Shown: piece by piece, positions 9,701 through 17,029 of the stretch | Layout of the letters: each line of letters starts with the position of its first letter | Position numbering within the stretch: the first letter of the stretch is position 1 | NCBI GenBank assembly: GCA_031425035.1 | Contig: JANPIN010000103.1 | Coordinates: 89,555-153,554, forward strand | DNA length: 64,000 nt | Reading direction: 5' to 3' | Origin: M3007 sp031425035 | GTDB taxonomy: Bacteria > Bacteroidota > Bacteroidia > Chitinophagales > Saprospiraceae | Position numbers and translations under genes: made by a program | Notes under the pieces: model-generated | The model's database searches: none | What the model saw: the letters and a program-made list of their open reading frames with translations, nothing else | What the model was told of the DNA's origin: nothing

Positions 9701-10164
9701 GTAAACAACAGCTGATTTTTACGCAGACCGGAACCGTCCGTCAAGGCCAGTTCGGTGCTGCCGTTCCCCACGGTGCTTTCCACCGCGCTGCCAGTCAACT
9801 GGCTCTGGTGTTGCAGATAGCGATAATAGGTGTAGGTCGGACTGGTCGCATAAGGAAATGCCGGCCCGGAAAAACCGGAGATCACGTAGTCCGGAAATGA
9901 CTGCCGCGTCGAATCGAGGCGCGAGGGATCGGTCAGGAAGGTGTTGCAGCTATAATCCCACTCGGCACAGGTCACGCCATTGCGGCAGCGCATGTTGTAC
10001 TGCAGGTAAATTTTACGCCAGCTCTGCGTTGGATCATCCGGAAAATGAAAAGTATCCGTCCGGAAATTGTCCGACCATTGCAGGGTTTGGACAACCGTGG
10101 TGTCCTGGGCGGATAAAAAAGTGGTGGTGAACAGGGCAAAAAGCAGGAGTAAAGTGTGTTTCAT
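6769..10164 (-). CDS. T9SS-exported LamG-domain protein with PNGase F-like N-terminal region
   Basis: This 1131-residue secreted protein begins with a Sec signal peptide ending FLSAQ at about residue 19. Residues about 20-260 include LQYNMRCRNGVTCAEWDYSCNTFL, the pattern seen in proteins annotated as peptide-N-glycosidase F-related. A LamG/concanavalin-like domain follows at about 270-450 (ALWSYGDAG, GWNHWAFTKN, KIDEFQVWDKELDAATI). Mid-protein beta-rich segments lead to a type A T9SS C-terminal domain in the last 75 residues (VYPNPAGELLKIDL to GMYFLRVTNGKTVWTSEVVKD). It is probably exported through the type IX system and attached to the cell surface or released. The substrate is unknown. Confidence 0.85.
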   Translation of the reverse strand: MKHTLLLLFALFTTTFLSAQDTTVVQTLQWSDNFRTDTFHFPDDPTQSWRKIYLQYNMRCRNGVTCAEWDYSCNTFLTDPSRLDSTRQSFPDYVISGFSGPAFPYATSPTYTYYRYLQHQSQLTGSAVESTVGNGSTELALTDGSGLRKNQLLFTAAELTAAGLTAGPVSGLKLVLAQAGSELGFFKIRLKATTKTDLSALDPDLTGFTDVYFQNTALVNSGPVTFPFYQPYTWDGSSNLLVEWSYSGASGNPTLLATPAGAGAVLVNSQADYALNFGGGSYVTIPTASLSGIGTEITIALWSYGDAGALPQNSTIFEGANASGARAVNVHLPWSNGSVCWDCGGGNNNYDRIEKAADPSMYEGGWNHWAFTKNTVTGSMKIYLNGVLWMSGTGKTIPIDFKTLVLGGSFDHSLSYFGKIDEFQVWDKELDAATIAAWMRQSITPAHPEYNHLRAYYPLNAGSGATVLDNSPAAASANINLPNWQPTRGVDLYKNFSTASLRPNTTFLQGNLSISDQTVPVLDSVLNAQNQVLHYGVAGTDLVVLDTSFYYPAGAMNVLDPESNLVVDYINAPADGTIQPQNLIYFGKRAARFELLSLVTPYGNGLNLGAAGKTFTFDVTDYAPILQGNKVLSVEFGGEWQEDLDIKFVFVAGTPAKPVLDIQNIWPEGRGWYQDIVDDRIFEPRSLLLNPAAQYFKLRSAVTGHGQNGEFISRQHYLNVDGGAQEFQYDVWKYCGKNPIYPQGGTWVFDRAGWCPGMSTDVHEFKLNAAPGSTVLLDYGLNGEVLGEANYLVSNQLVTYGGYAHSLDASIEAIKRPNDQQVEYARINPACSAPLIVVQNNGSTPITSLQLAYQVPGGGSETFTWTGNLQPDTETEITLPVLSPAFWETNVLPRRFKVQIMQVNNQADGETANNQATMSFTPATAYAFPSPLRLRTRTNLTPNDYSYTIKDAAGNVVMARNQMAASTTYTDVIDLPSGCYTLNFEDAGNDGLSFWFFPENGNGFLNLARLLGGTNLVTVKSFNPDFGGGVQFDFIIAQTVATEEPESATLISVYPNPAGELLKIDLQGFGGMDLEISLRDVNGRVLRTLSTTAGGADKFTQEIALNGLPSGMYFLRVTNGKTVWTSEVVKD

Positions 10165-10268
10165 GCGCAGCGTTGAAAAAAGTGAGACGGTAAGGCGGCA
10201 AATATAGTCGCTTCGGCTTGGTTACTGGCCGGCCACGATGGTGCAGCACAGGTTTTGCCACCTGCTGG

Positions 10269-10562
10269 CTAAAAAGACGGGTGTTTATACGCTTTCCAGA
10301 GTTCGCGGGTGATGACTCCACTGATCAGTAAACCGAGTAAAACGGTGGGTATAAAGCCAATGGCGCCGCTTAATTTGATCAATAAAATAAGGATCACGTT
10401 CAGTCGGTAAGAACCACCTGCGGCATTAATATAAATGACCAGTCCGGTCAGAAACAGGGTTGCCGCTAAACCTATTACATAAGGAACGATGGCTTTCCCC
10501 GAACTAAGGGGCTGTTCCGTGCGCTGGAAGTACAGAGTTGTTGCGGTGGGAGCAACAATTAT
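10269..10562 (-). pseudogene. Possible small membrane protein or remnant without a standard start
   Basis: On the minus strand the frame is open from about 10584 to the TAG at 10269-10271. It encodes a credible two-helix membrane protein: PYVIGLAATLFLTGLVIYI, then VILILLIKLSGAIGFI and PTVLLGLLISGVITREL, ending KAYKHPSF. No ATG, GTG or TTG lies near its N-terminus; the first usable codons would be ATT or CTG. It follows directly after the terminator of the LuxR gene. It may be a decayed gene or one using a rare start. The remainder of the 10165-10728 gap holds that terminator and no other gene I can support. Confidence 0.35.
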
Positions 10563-10601
10563 AAAAAAAGGTACGGGCGCGCTTCCTTACGCGTCCGTAC
10601 C
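10563..10601 (-). terminator. Rho-independent terminator of the LuxR-type gene
   Basis: On the minus strand a 12-bp stem with one mismatch (arms 10590-10601 and 10570-10581, 8-base loop) is followed by seven T residues (10563-10569). It lies 128 bases past the stop of the LuxR-type regulator and points the right way to end that transcript. Confidence 0.75.
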
Positions 10602-10728
10602 CATCCAATCATTTGGTTTAATAAGTCCTCCTGCCTGGCTTTTTTGATTTTCCAGTAGTCCGATGCCGCAAAGTTGGAACGAACAGCAGGACGGGCCAAT
10701 ACTCAAATATGAGTATTCTGCATTTTAT

Positions 10729-11508
10729 TCAAATCAAACTGCGTTTCAGGCATTCTACAGCTAGTTCCAGGGTGTTTTTAGCGCCCGTTTTTTTGAGCAG
10801 GTTCCGGCGATGGGTATCCACGGTATGGGAAGACAGAAAAAGCTGATTGGCTATTTGCTTGCTGGACAGGCCTTTAGCCAGTAACTGTACAATTTCTCTT
10901 TCCCTGGGCGATAGTTCAATATCGGGTTGGGGCTGCATAAAAGTGGCTGGATCCGTGCTGAGGGCGTAAAAGGAAGGCTCGCCGTTAATGCCAATGAAGG
11001 AGATGCGGTCGTCGGGCAGCAGATGCAGAAAACTGACGTCCGTATGTACGCAGAGTACGTGGTGAATACGACCGGCTTCCGAGACCCGCAAGGCAATGCT
11101 TTGGTGGAGTATATTTTTCCAGCCACCCTGTCCGTCGCGCAGGCGAAACGTGTAACTGGCCTTATAAGAAGGGATTTTCTCTACCGGTATCCGGTTGTAA
11201 AAGAACTCCGTTGCGGCGCTTTCTTTCTTTTGAATTTGCTTCGCGTCATCGGGGTGCATGTTGGCGAAAAGCAGTTCAAAACTCAGGTCTTCCGGTTTGC
11301 AGCCGACAATTTCTTCCACCGTCGGGTGTACGTATTTGAACTGGAGATCGAAGAAATCAAGGATGAAATAATAGTGCTTGCCGGGGTTAAAGATCGAGGC
11401 AATTATCTCATTCACCAGCTCGGGACGAAGCTGGGAGCTGATTTCGATGTGATTAGCTTGCCGCCAAAGGGAAATAACCGATTGGAGATTATTTGAAGTT
11501 TCTGTCAT
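10729..11508 (-). CDS. PAS-domain LuxR-family transcriptional regulator
   Basis: This 259-residue regulator has a PAS-like region at about residues 45-160 (FDLQFKYVHPTVEEIVGC, then a PAC-like YTFRLRDGQGGWKNILHQSIAL). A C-terminal LuxR/GerE HTH follows at about 198-258 (LSPREREIVQLLAKGLSSKQIA, SSHTVDTHRRNLLKKTG). There is no receiver domain, so the signal must reach the PAS domain directly or through a partner. It lies just downstream, on the same strand, of a GAF histidine kinase (72-base gap). That kinase has no dedicated receiver here, so any link between them is only suggested by position. Confidence 0.88.
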   Translation of the reverse strand: MTETSNNLQSVISLWRQANHIEISSQLRPELVNEIIASIFNPGKHYYFILDFFDLQFKYVHPTVEEIVGCKPEDLSFELLFANMHPDDAKQIQKKESAATEFFYNRIPVEKIPSYKASYTFRLRDGQGGWKNILHQSIALRVSEAGRIHHVLCVHTDVSFLHLLPDDRISFIGINGEPSFYALSTDPATFMQPQPDIELSPREREIVQLLAKGLSSKQIANQLFLSSHTVDTHRRNLLKKTGAKNTLELAVECLKRSLI

Positions 11509-11579
11509 CGCGTTTGGTTAGTTGCATAATGATTGCCAGGGATAACCAAACTTCGCCTAGAAGAAAACAAAATTACATT

Positions 11580-12929
11580 TTAATGGGATGGTTGCGTTAA
11601 GGGAATATAAATATCGAAGGTAGCACCCTCGTTTTCGCGGCTGGTTGCAGTAATACTACCGCCATGGTTGTCGATTATTTTTTTAACAATGGCGAGTCCG
11701 AGTCCAGTGCCAGGGTATTCGCTTTTACCATGTAAGCGCTGGAATAATTCAAATATTTTCTCCCCATACTGCTGATCGAATCCAATACCGTTATCCGCCA
11801 CACGAATATGGCAGTACGATTTATCATTACTTACCTCATCCGGTTTAACGTGATCTGCCGGGATAATTTCACTATTTATTTTAATGCGGGATGGATGGTC
11901 CGGGTTTGAAAATTTCAAGGCATTACTAAGAAGATTATAGAAAACCTGACGAAATTGAAAAGGAATTATATTCACTTCGCACATGGAACCTATTTCTATG
12001 ATGGCATCTTTTGCCTGGCGTTCCTCCTCTATATCCTGCCTTACTTCCTCGGCAATTTGATGCAGGGAAGTCATTTCAAATTTATAATTGACCGCGTTCG
12101 CCTGGGAATAAGCCAGCAAATCTTCTATCAGCGACTGCATTCTTTTCGCCGAGTCTATTATCCGCCTAAACCAGTCCCTGGCACTGTCCGATAAATTATG
12201 GATTTCTTTTTCCGTTATGCGCGAAGCAAACGTCTGGATCTTTCTTAAGGGTTCCTGTAAGTCATGACTGGAAATAAAGGCAAATGATTCCAGTTGTGTG
12301 TTTAATTTTTCCAGCGCAATATTTTTTTCTTCCAGCTCGTGGGTGCGTTCCTGTACCTGGTTTTCCAGCTGTTCGGTAAATATTTTCTGTAGGTCTTCCG
12401 ATTTTTTGATAGACGCGAGTTGGTATGAATGTTTCGCTTCCGTGTGTTCCAGATGTTCGGTGGCCTGTAGGTGGAAAGCAATAAGCTCCGCAAACATTTT
12501 AAACATGTTCGTGACGACCGGAGAACTTAAATTATTCGGACGGGGGTCAATGGCGCAGAGCGTTCCAAAAAAACCGCCGTCTTTCCGGATAATGGGAACG
12601 GAAATATAGCTTTGAAAGCCATACATCAAGGGCGTATGGTGGGTGCAAAAATTAGGATCAGTATCCACACAATCGATGACGATCATTTGATCATGCAACC
12701 TGACCTCCTCGCAAAGCGTGGTTTTTACGTCCAGCTCATCACCCGGCCGAAGACCGAAATTAATATCGTCTCGTACACCGCAGGTAATCCAGCGGTCTGA
12801 CGTTACCCGGGCAATAGCGGCAAAACCCATTCCGGTGGTTTGACAAATTACATCGAGTAAGGGAGAAATGATCGGGTTCTGCGTGATATACTGAACATCT
12901 TTTTGAAGTTTATCTTCCTGTATTTCCAA
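11580..12929 (-). CDS. GAF-domain sensor histidine kinase
   Basis: This 449-residue cytosolic kinase has an N-terminal GAF domain (about 20-158), a coiled coil (about 178-215), a HisKA dimerisation domain with the phospho-acceptor His222 in ISSHDLQEPLRK, and a C-terminal HATPase_c domain. The N box is NLLSNALKFSNP (about 332-343), the G1 box ADNGIGFD (about 378-385) and the G2 box GTGLGLAIVKK (about 407-417). There are no membrane segments. It resembles light- or redox-responsive GAF kinases, but no chromophore Cys is obvious. The prophage is inserted 227 bp upstream of its start and may have separated it from its promoter. Confidence 0.92.
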   Translation of the reverse strand: MEIQEDKLQKDVQYITQNPIISPLLDVICQTTGMGFAAIARVTSDRWITCGVRDDINFGLRPGDELDVKTTLCEEVRLHDQMIVIDCVDTDPNFCTHHTPLMYGFQSYISVPIIRKDGGFFGTLCAIDPRPNNLSSPVVTNMFKMFAELIAFHLQATEHLEHTEAKHSYQLASIKKSEDLQKIFTEQLENQVQERTHELEEKNIALEKLNTQLESFAFISSHDLQEPLRKIQTFASRITEKEIHNLSDSARDWFRRIIDSAKRMQSLIEDLLAYSQANAVNYKFEMTSLHQIAEEVRQDIEEERQAKDAIIEIGSMCEVNIIPFQFRQVFYNLLSNALKFSNPDHPSRIKINSEIIPADHVKPDEVSNDKSYCHIRVADNGIGFDQQYGEKIFELFQRLHGKSEYPGTGLGLAIVKKIIDNHGGSITATSRENEGATFDIYIPLTQPSH

Positions 12930-13156
12930 CTTTTTTCTTTTAAATGTTATTTTAAAGCAGGTCGTTTGGAAGATATATCACTTAGTTAATATAGAGGAGT
13001 TTATAAAATTTATATGGGCTAAATCAGTATGGGGTGTAGACTTTGTATTCCGACTTCATCCGAAACCATATACGTTAAAATACCCATGCCGGTTTTGATG
13101 TTGCCGGTATGAAATAAAATATTCGTGCCAATGAGCGCAGGTTATCCCGCCCGACC
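12930..13156. other. Non-coding host leader upstream of the histidine kinase
   Basis: This is an AT-rich stretch with no credible ORF on either strand. It is the host sequence between the histidine kinase start and the left prophage end. The last four bases (GACC, 13153-13156) recur at 52494-52497 just outside the right end. Confidence 0.6.
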
Positions 13157-13183
13157 TATGAGGCGTAAAACCAAATGTACATA
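13157..13183 (+). repeat. Left terminal inverted repeat (attL, L1-type site)
   Basis: Starting TATGAGGCG, this 27-base segment matches the reverse complement of 52467-52493 at 21 positions. The conserved core is AAAACCAAAnGTACA. It is preceded by GACC at 13153-13156. By analogy with Mu it would be the outermost transposase binding site. Confidence 0.65.
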
Positions 13184-13281
13184 AATATAAAAGGCTCGAA
13201 CCGCTGTAAATCAATGAGTTAGAAACAAACATAAACGGGCCGAATGTGCAATTTGCTTTAATTGGCCTTTAACGATCATGC

Positions 13282-13312
13282 AAAGAAGCGGCTCAAAACG
13301 GGCCGCTTCTTT
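13282..13312 (+). terminator. Perfect 11-bp hairpin, possible terminator
   Basis: AAAGAAGCGGC (13282-13292) pairs perfectly with 13302-13312 across a 9-base loop, followed by AATTT. The T-run is short, so termination is uncertain. It could insulate the prophage left end from leftward repressor transcription or from host transcription. Confidence 0.5.
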
Positions 13313-13388
13313 AATTTATGGGCCACCGGTGCCACTAAAACGGCAATAAACTGGCCTTTTCGTTAACAGCCGCCAACAGCCAAAAAGG

Positions 13389-13476
13389 GGACATTTTGTG
13401 CACATTTGGTTTTTCTGGAAAATGTCCGTGTATATGTCCGTGTTTTTAACCCGGACATTTTGTGCACATTTGGTTT
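13389..13476 (+). repeat. Two identical 24-bp direct repeats, probable internal transposase sites (L2/L3-like)
   Basis: The 24 bases at 13389-13412 recur exactly at 13453-13476 (64-bp period). Each contains TGTGCACATTTGGTTT, which is the terminal site core (GTACATTTGGTTTT on the minus strand at 13157-13183) in opposite orientation. Between them is a shorter repeat of TGTCCGTGT. Position and similarity to the termini suggest binding sites used in transpososome assembly. Confidence 0.65.
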
Positions 13477-13706
13477 CAAACATTCTGTGTTGCTATTCGG
13501 CTCATTTCGGCTCATTTTATGTCAGAATAAAGCCTGCTAAATGTCTGGCCGGAACTTTGTATTCCAGGCGACAGAACCGCGATCAGTAGGGAATAACAGG
13601 CAACTCACGAAGGTATAAATTGTGTCTATGGAACAAATAGGCCTTTGGAAGAGGAAATACACCCGGAAACAGCAAAAGTGCTGTTAGAATTAGCAAAACA
13701 TTTTGT

Positions 13707-13735
13707 TTTGATCGGCGCGCCATGACCTACATTTG
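13707..13735 (+). promoter_or_regulatory. Rightward promoter-like element facing into the repressor gene
   Basis: TTTG (13707-13710), a 17-base spacer and TACATTTG (13728-13735) fit the Bacteroidota -33/-7 pattern. The only downstream reading frame (from 13776) lies antisense to the repressor and does not look like a protein. Transcription from here would therefore be antisense to the repressor mRNA. Confidence 0.4.
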
Positions 13736-13818
13736 TTGCTCTAATCCCTTTACTCGTAAAAACGACCGTTAGCTCATGTATTGGATCAAAGAAGAGTTGT
13801 CGCTATGCCAGGACTTCG

Positions 13819-14406
13819 TTATTTATCAGTTCGGCCATGATGAACAAAGTTGTATGTCTGCTGCCCGAGCTGTATGGACACTCTACCCGCCTGATCCAGC
13901 TGGAAAACCTGTTCCATTAGAACTTCTACGGTTTCGAGCAGCGTTAAAAAGGCAGCGGTCAATGATGGTATATCCAGGTCGTCCGATTTTACACCCGGAT
14001 GCCTGTGAATGTGGTATCTGCCAAATCTTAAAAGAAGGCCATACGCCAGATCAGACGCCAGCAACGGCATCCGCAGCTCTTTGATCACCGAGCGGACCAA
14101 ATAGCCCTGTAATTCTGCATCTATTTCCACATCATCCGGCACCTCCGGTATTATTTGGCCAGCAATCCACCCACTGCTGGCCTCTTTTATGTCCAGAAAC
14201 CTGTCACCTTTCCCGGTAATTATCCACGCTGGGTTAACGCTATGCTTCTCCAGCAGGCTCTCCAGGTGCTCTAATCGTAGGTTACTGGCCCCTCCACCCT
14301 TCAAAATATTGTAGTAATAGTTCGCCCCAACGCCCATAGCGGAGGCAAACTCAGTCTTATTCATTCCCAAAATTGCTCTAATCTCTTCTAACCTGCTGGT
14401 TTTCAT
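13819..14406 (-). CDS. Prophage repressor, Xre-like HTH
   Basis: This 195-residue protein has an N-terminal helix-turn-helix (about residues 5-60: RLEEIRAILGMNKTEFASAMGVGANYYYNILKGG, then NLRLEHLESLLEKHSVNPAWIITG), the pattern of phage CI-type DNA-binding domains. The C-terminal 120 residues are helical. They lack the Ser/Lys peptidase motifs of LexA-type repressors, so induction would not be by simple RecA-stimulated cleavage. It is transcribed leftward, divergently from the transposase operon, with two operator-like palindromes in between. This is the expected position of Mu c. Confidence 0.85.
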   Translation of the reverse strand: MKTSRLEEIRAILGMNKTEFASAMGVGANYYYNILKGGGASNLRLEHLESLLEKHSVNPAWIITGKGDRFLDIKEASSGWIAGQIIPEVPDDVEIDAELQGYLVRSVIKELRMPLLASDLAYGLLLRFGRYHIHRHPGVKSDDLDIPSLTAAFLTLLETVEVLMEQVFQLDQAGRVSIQLGQQTYNFVHHGRTDK

Positions 14407-14435
14407 ACCCGGAACATGGTATTTTTAAATACCTT

Positions 14436-14479
14436 CACATAATTTATGTGCTTTTATTTGGAACCACATAAGTTATGAC
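14436..14479. promoter_or_regulatory. Pair of operator palindromes in the repressor/early gene gap
   Basis: Two 15-base near-palindromes, CACATAATTTATGTG (14436-14450) and CACATAAGTTATGAC (14465-14479), lie 29 bases apart, about 2.8 helical turns. The second fills the spacer between the -33 and -7 boxes of the early promoter, so a bound repressor would block it. A further palindromic stretch (GGTATTTTTAAATACC, 14418-14433) lies nearer the repressor start and may serve autoregulation. Confidence 0.65.
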
Positions 14480-14489
14480 CCTACATTTG
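14457..14489 (+). promoter_or_regulatory. Early promoter of the transposase operon
   Basis: TTTG at 14457-14460, a 21-base spacer and TACATTTG at 14482-14489 match the Bacteroidota consensus well. It lies 44 bases before the first early gene and overlaps the operator at 14465-14479. Confidence 0.7.
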
Positions 14490-14532
14490 CAACAACAACG
14501 GACAAAAGTAGAATCAAAACCGCTGCAATGTT

Positions 14533-14799
14533 ATGCAAACAAGAGAAAAGATTTATGAAGGGCTGAAACAGCAGGGAAGGAAGGCCAAGCCTTTCACCGT
14601 GCTGGCCCAACGATGCGGCTGTACCATGGAGTGGGTACGCCAAGTCTTGTCCGGCAAACAGCAGGACGATGACCTCCTGGAGGAAGCCAGCAAGCTCTGG
14701 CTTGAACTGGAACAGGCCAAAATCGACAAGGCGAACCGCGCTGCCGATAATGCCGACAAAGCCGAGGAATTGGCAAAACGTAGCGACTCACCTTCTTAG
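14533..14799 (+). CDS. Small HTH regulator (Ner/Cro-like position)
   Basis: This 88-residue protein has an N-terminal HTH-like region (GLKQQGRKAKPFTVLAQRCGCTMEWVRQVLSGKQ) followed by an acidic/helical tail rich in Ala, Asp and Lys. As the first gene of the early operon, opposite the repressor, it occupies the place of Ner in Mu, which shuts down early transcription. The HTH reading is moderate and the Ner role is inferred from position only. The gene ends 9 bases before the transposase start. ATG at 14533 is preferred; another ATG at 14527 is in a different frame. Confidence 0.7.
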   Translation: MQTREKIYEGLKQQGRKAKPFTVLAQRCGCTMEWVRQVLSGKQQDDDLLEEASKLWLELEQAKIDKANRAADNADKAEELAKRSDSPS

Positions 14800-14808
14800 G
14801 CTATACCC

Positions 14809-16914
14809 ATGCAATTGCTACCCACTGATGTCGTCCAACGCGCCTCCCGGAATGAGAGCGAGACTATTTGGGTTTCGGAACGATTGATTGTCGCACTGTG
14901 CGACGGACTTGATGAAACTCGCCTGCGTCGGCATTGCCGCCATGAGTACAGCAAGACAGTCCCGCAGCACAGACGCAAACAGGACATCATGCCGGATACC
15001 GGTGCCGCCTGGCGGTTCGCCAAGATCAAAGGCGCCTGGTACTACGACCTGAAGAGTATTCCGGATAAGGCTCCAGCCAAGTACCGGAGCCGACTACCGG
15101 AAACGGAAACCCTGCTGGCCCTACACCAGCAATCTTTGACGGAAAGCCGCCAAAGCGAACTTGAAACGATGGTTAAACGGTCATTAAAAGCCGATTACAA
15201 AGGATTCCTTCCCGCCTATGCCGGTCACACGACCGCACAAGCGGAAGGATTAGCGAAAGCGGCCGCCGTGCTGCACGTGGCTCATGAGTATGCCCGCGAT
15301 CAGGCCCTGGACTTGCGCCGGATGGAGTTTTACAGTGACTTCGGGGCAATCGTGGAGCGCTTACAAGTGGGTTACCTGCCCAGTAACCCGCGCCGCTTGA
15401 AAGAGAAGCTGGTGCGGGTGCTGGGTGGCGAAGTGGTCACGGAAGTCGTGACCCTGCCACGGGCCGGCAATGAGAACGCCAAAAAGTACGATGATCCGCA
15501 GATCATCGCCTGGCTGATGACGATGCGCGCCAGCGGCGTGAACACGACCAGCACCCATATCGCCCGCCAGATCAGTCTGCTGTGCGCCTTGTACGAAAAG
15601 AACGCGCCTTCCTTCACCTGGCTGGAGCATTACCTGGCCCGCCCGGAAGTGAAGCAACTGACCAGCCTGACCCGCTACGGTGTCGGCGGTCGGCGCGCCC
15701 TGCCCTGGAAGGCTTACGTACCGCTGGCCGGGGCTGCGTTCAGCGGTGACTGCTGGATGATGGATGGCACCCGTGTCAACTTCATCGAGTACTCGGAAGG
15801 CGACAACAAGTGGCAGCACATGATGGTGGTGATGGTGTACGACGTGCACAGTGGGGCCTTCCTGGGCCGCGCCTACGGGAAAGCGGAGAACAGATGGCTC
15901 TACACGGAAGCCCTGGCCAAAGCCGCCACTACGGCCGGTTACCTGCCTTTCGAGATCGTAAGTGACCGTTTCCCGGGCTATAACACCCCGGAATGGCAGG
16001 CCACCACCGGCAAACTGGAGCGCGCCGGCGTACAGGTCCACGTGACGCACAAGATGCAAGGCAAAGCCCGCCTGGAACGCGCCATCGACACGGTGCAGAT
16101 GATCGGGATGCAGGGCAGCGACAAGTACTACGGACAAGGGGTGCAATCGGGCCGCGACTACGCCCACCGCGCCGAGGAAGTGCTGGCCACTATGCGCAAA
16201 CGTGCCAAGGCCGAGGGCTGGAACGCTGATCGCTGCATCCTGGAGGCAGAAAAGGCTTTCGAGATCTACAACAACACGAAGTACAGCGAATACAGCCGCG
16301 AACGTCGCACCATTGAACTCAGCCCCCTGGAGCTGCACCGTCAAAGCGAGAAGCCGCATACCTCGAAACACGAATGGTACGAGCTGCTGCACTTCTACGG
16401 ACTGAGCAAGAAGATCGCACTACGTGGCCAGGGTATGATCGTGACGGAAATTCTGAAAGTAAAGTACACCTACGTGATCGCGGCGGCACATTATGCCACC
16501 ATAAAGGCCCACAAGGAAGTAGTCATGTACTACGACCTGGAAGACCTGACCCGGGTGCAACTCTTCAGCGTAGCGGCTGACGCGCGGGACGAACAGTTCC
16601 TGTGCGAAGCCACCGAACAACAGGCCGTACAGTGGCACGGACCGAGCAAGGACGGCCCGGCGATGGGCCAGGCCCGCCAGCGCATTCGCCAGTGGCAGGA
16701 TGCCCAGGAGGCCGAAATGAGCGAACTGGCCGCGCTGGCCAAGGGCACCGAGGACCGCCTGCTGATGGGCCAGCTACACGACAAACAAACGAGGGAACAA
16801 GCCGAATCCGCCTACTTCGCGGACCGGCCAACAGTACCGGCAAAACGCCGGGTTAATCCTGACCAGGATGCCGACTACGTGCTTTCGGACAACGACATCA
16901 GGGGTCAATATTAA
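14809..16914 (+). CDS. MuA-type DDE transposase
   Basis: This 701-residue protein is slightly longer than Mu A (663). The RNase H-like catalytic core is at about residues 300-430, with the likely triad Asp319 (CWMMDGT), Asp386 (EIVSDRFPGY) and Glu423 (KARLERAID). The first spacing of 67 residues equals that in MuA. The N-terminal 200 residues should hold the end-binding domains, the region after 540 is a beta-barrel-like domain, and the tail would contact MuB. It would cut and join the prophage ends during integration and replicative transposition. It is followed by a tRNA-like element. Confidence 0.94.
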   Translation: MQLLPTDVVQRASRNESETIWVSERLIVALCDGLDETRLRRHCRHEYSKTVPQHRRKQDIMPDTGAAWRFAKIKGAWYYDLKSIPDKAPAKYRSRLPETETLLALHQQSLTESRQSELETMVKRSLKADYKGFLPAYAGHTTAQAEGLAKAAAVLHVAHEYARDQALDLRRMEFYSDFGAIVERLQVGYLPSNPRRLKEKLVRVLGGEVVTEVVTLPRAGNENAKKYDDPQIIAWLMTMRASGVNTTSTHIARQISLLCALYEKNAPSFTWLEHYLARPEVKQLTSLTRYGVGGRRALPWKAYVPLAGAAFSGDCWMMDGTRVNFIEYSEGDNKWQHMMVVMVYDVHSGAFLGRAYGKAENRWLYTEALAKAATTAGYLPFEIVSDRFPGYNTPEWQATTGKLERAGVQVHVTHKMQGKARLERAIDTVQMIGMQGSDKYYGQGVQSGRDYAHRAEEVLATMRKRAKAEGWNADRCILEAEKAFEIYNNTKYSEYSRERRTIELSPLELHRQSEKPHTSKHEWYELLHFYGLSKKIALRGQGMIVTEILKVKYTYVIAAAHYATIKAHKEVVMYYDLEDLTRVQLFSVAADARDEQFLCEATEQQAVQWHGPSKDGPAMGQARQRIRQWQDAQEAEMSELAALAKGTEDRLLMGQLHDKQTREQAESAYFADRPTVPAKRRVNPDQDADYVLSDNDIRGQY

Positions 16915-16934
16915 CTCAGGCGAGTTGCAGGGCA

Positions 16935-16999
16935 AGCGCGGGGCTGGTACGACTGGAGGCTCATAACCTTCGGTTCCGGGTTCGTGTCCCGGCCGCGCT
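16935..16999 (+). tRNA. Truncated tRNA-like element, CAU anticodon loop
   Basis: The acceptor stem is a perfect 7-bp pair (16935-16941 with 16993-16999). The anticodon arm GGAGG-CTCATAA-CCTTC has a standard 7-base loop with anticodon CAU. The T arm is CCGGG-TTCGTGT-CCCGG. The D arm is missing: only 13 bases lie between acceptor and anticodon stems. The T loop lacks the usual A58. It may be a decayed tRNA-Met/Ile-type gene or a tRNA mimic; charging is doubtful. Two shorter relatives occur at 17749 and 24281. Confidence 0.5.
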
Positions 17000-17029
17000 T
17001 CTAACAAATCAAGTAAATCCATTTCACTC

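Larger units (their letters stand above)
13184..13818. other. Left-end non-coding region of the prophage
   Basis: No gene is convincing here. The region holds a perfect 11-bp hairpin, two identical transposase-site-like repeats, a near-palindrome around 13694-13710 (CAAAACA / TGTTTTG) and a rightward promoter-like element at 13707-13735. The arrangement resembles the L2/L3 and regulatory part of Mu-type left ends. Confidence 0.6.

Noticed and set aside
13159..13160. TG at 13159 as a Mu-type left terminus
   Set aside because: No matching CA at the corresponding right-end position gives a target duplication; the TAT boundary gives a perfect GACC repeat.
13389..13476. CRISPR array
   Set aside because: Only two copies of the repeat and no cas genes; the repeat matches the prophage end core.
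13776..14084. Rightward 102-codon frame opposite the repressor gene
   Set aside because: It lies antisense to the clear repressor, ends in low-quality sequence and shows no domain pattern; kept only as an antisense transcription question.
15361..16392. Long leftward frame of 343 codons inside the transposase gene
   Set aside because: Shadow frame of a GC-rich gene; the composition is His/Gln/Val-biased and the sense strand carries the full DDE transposase.
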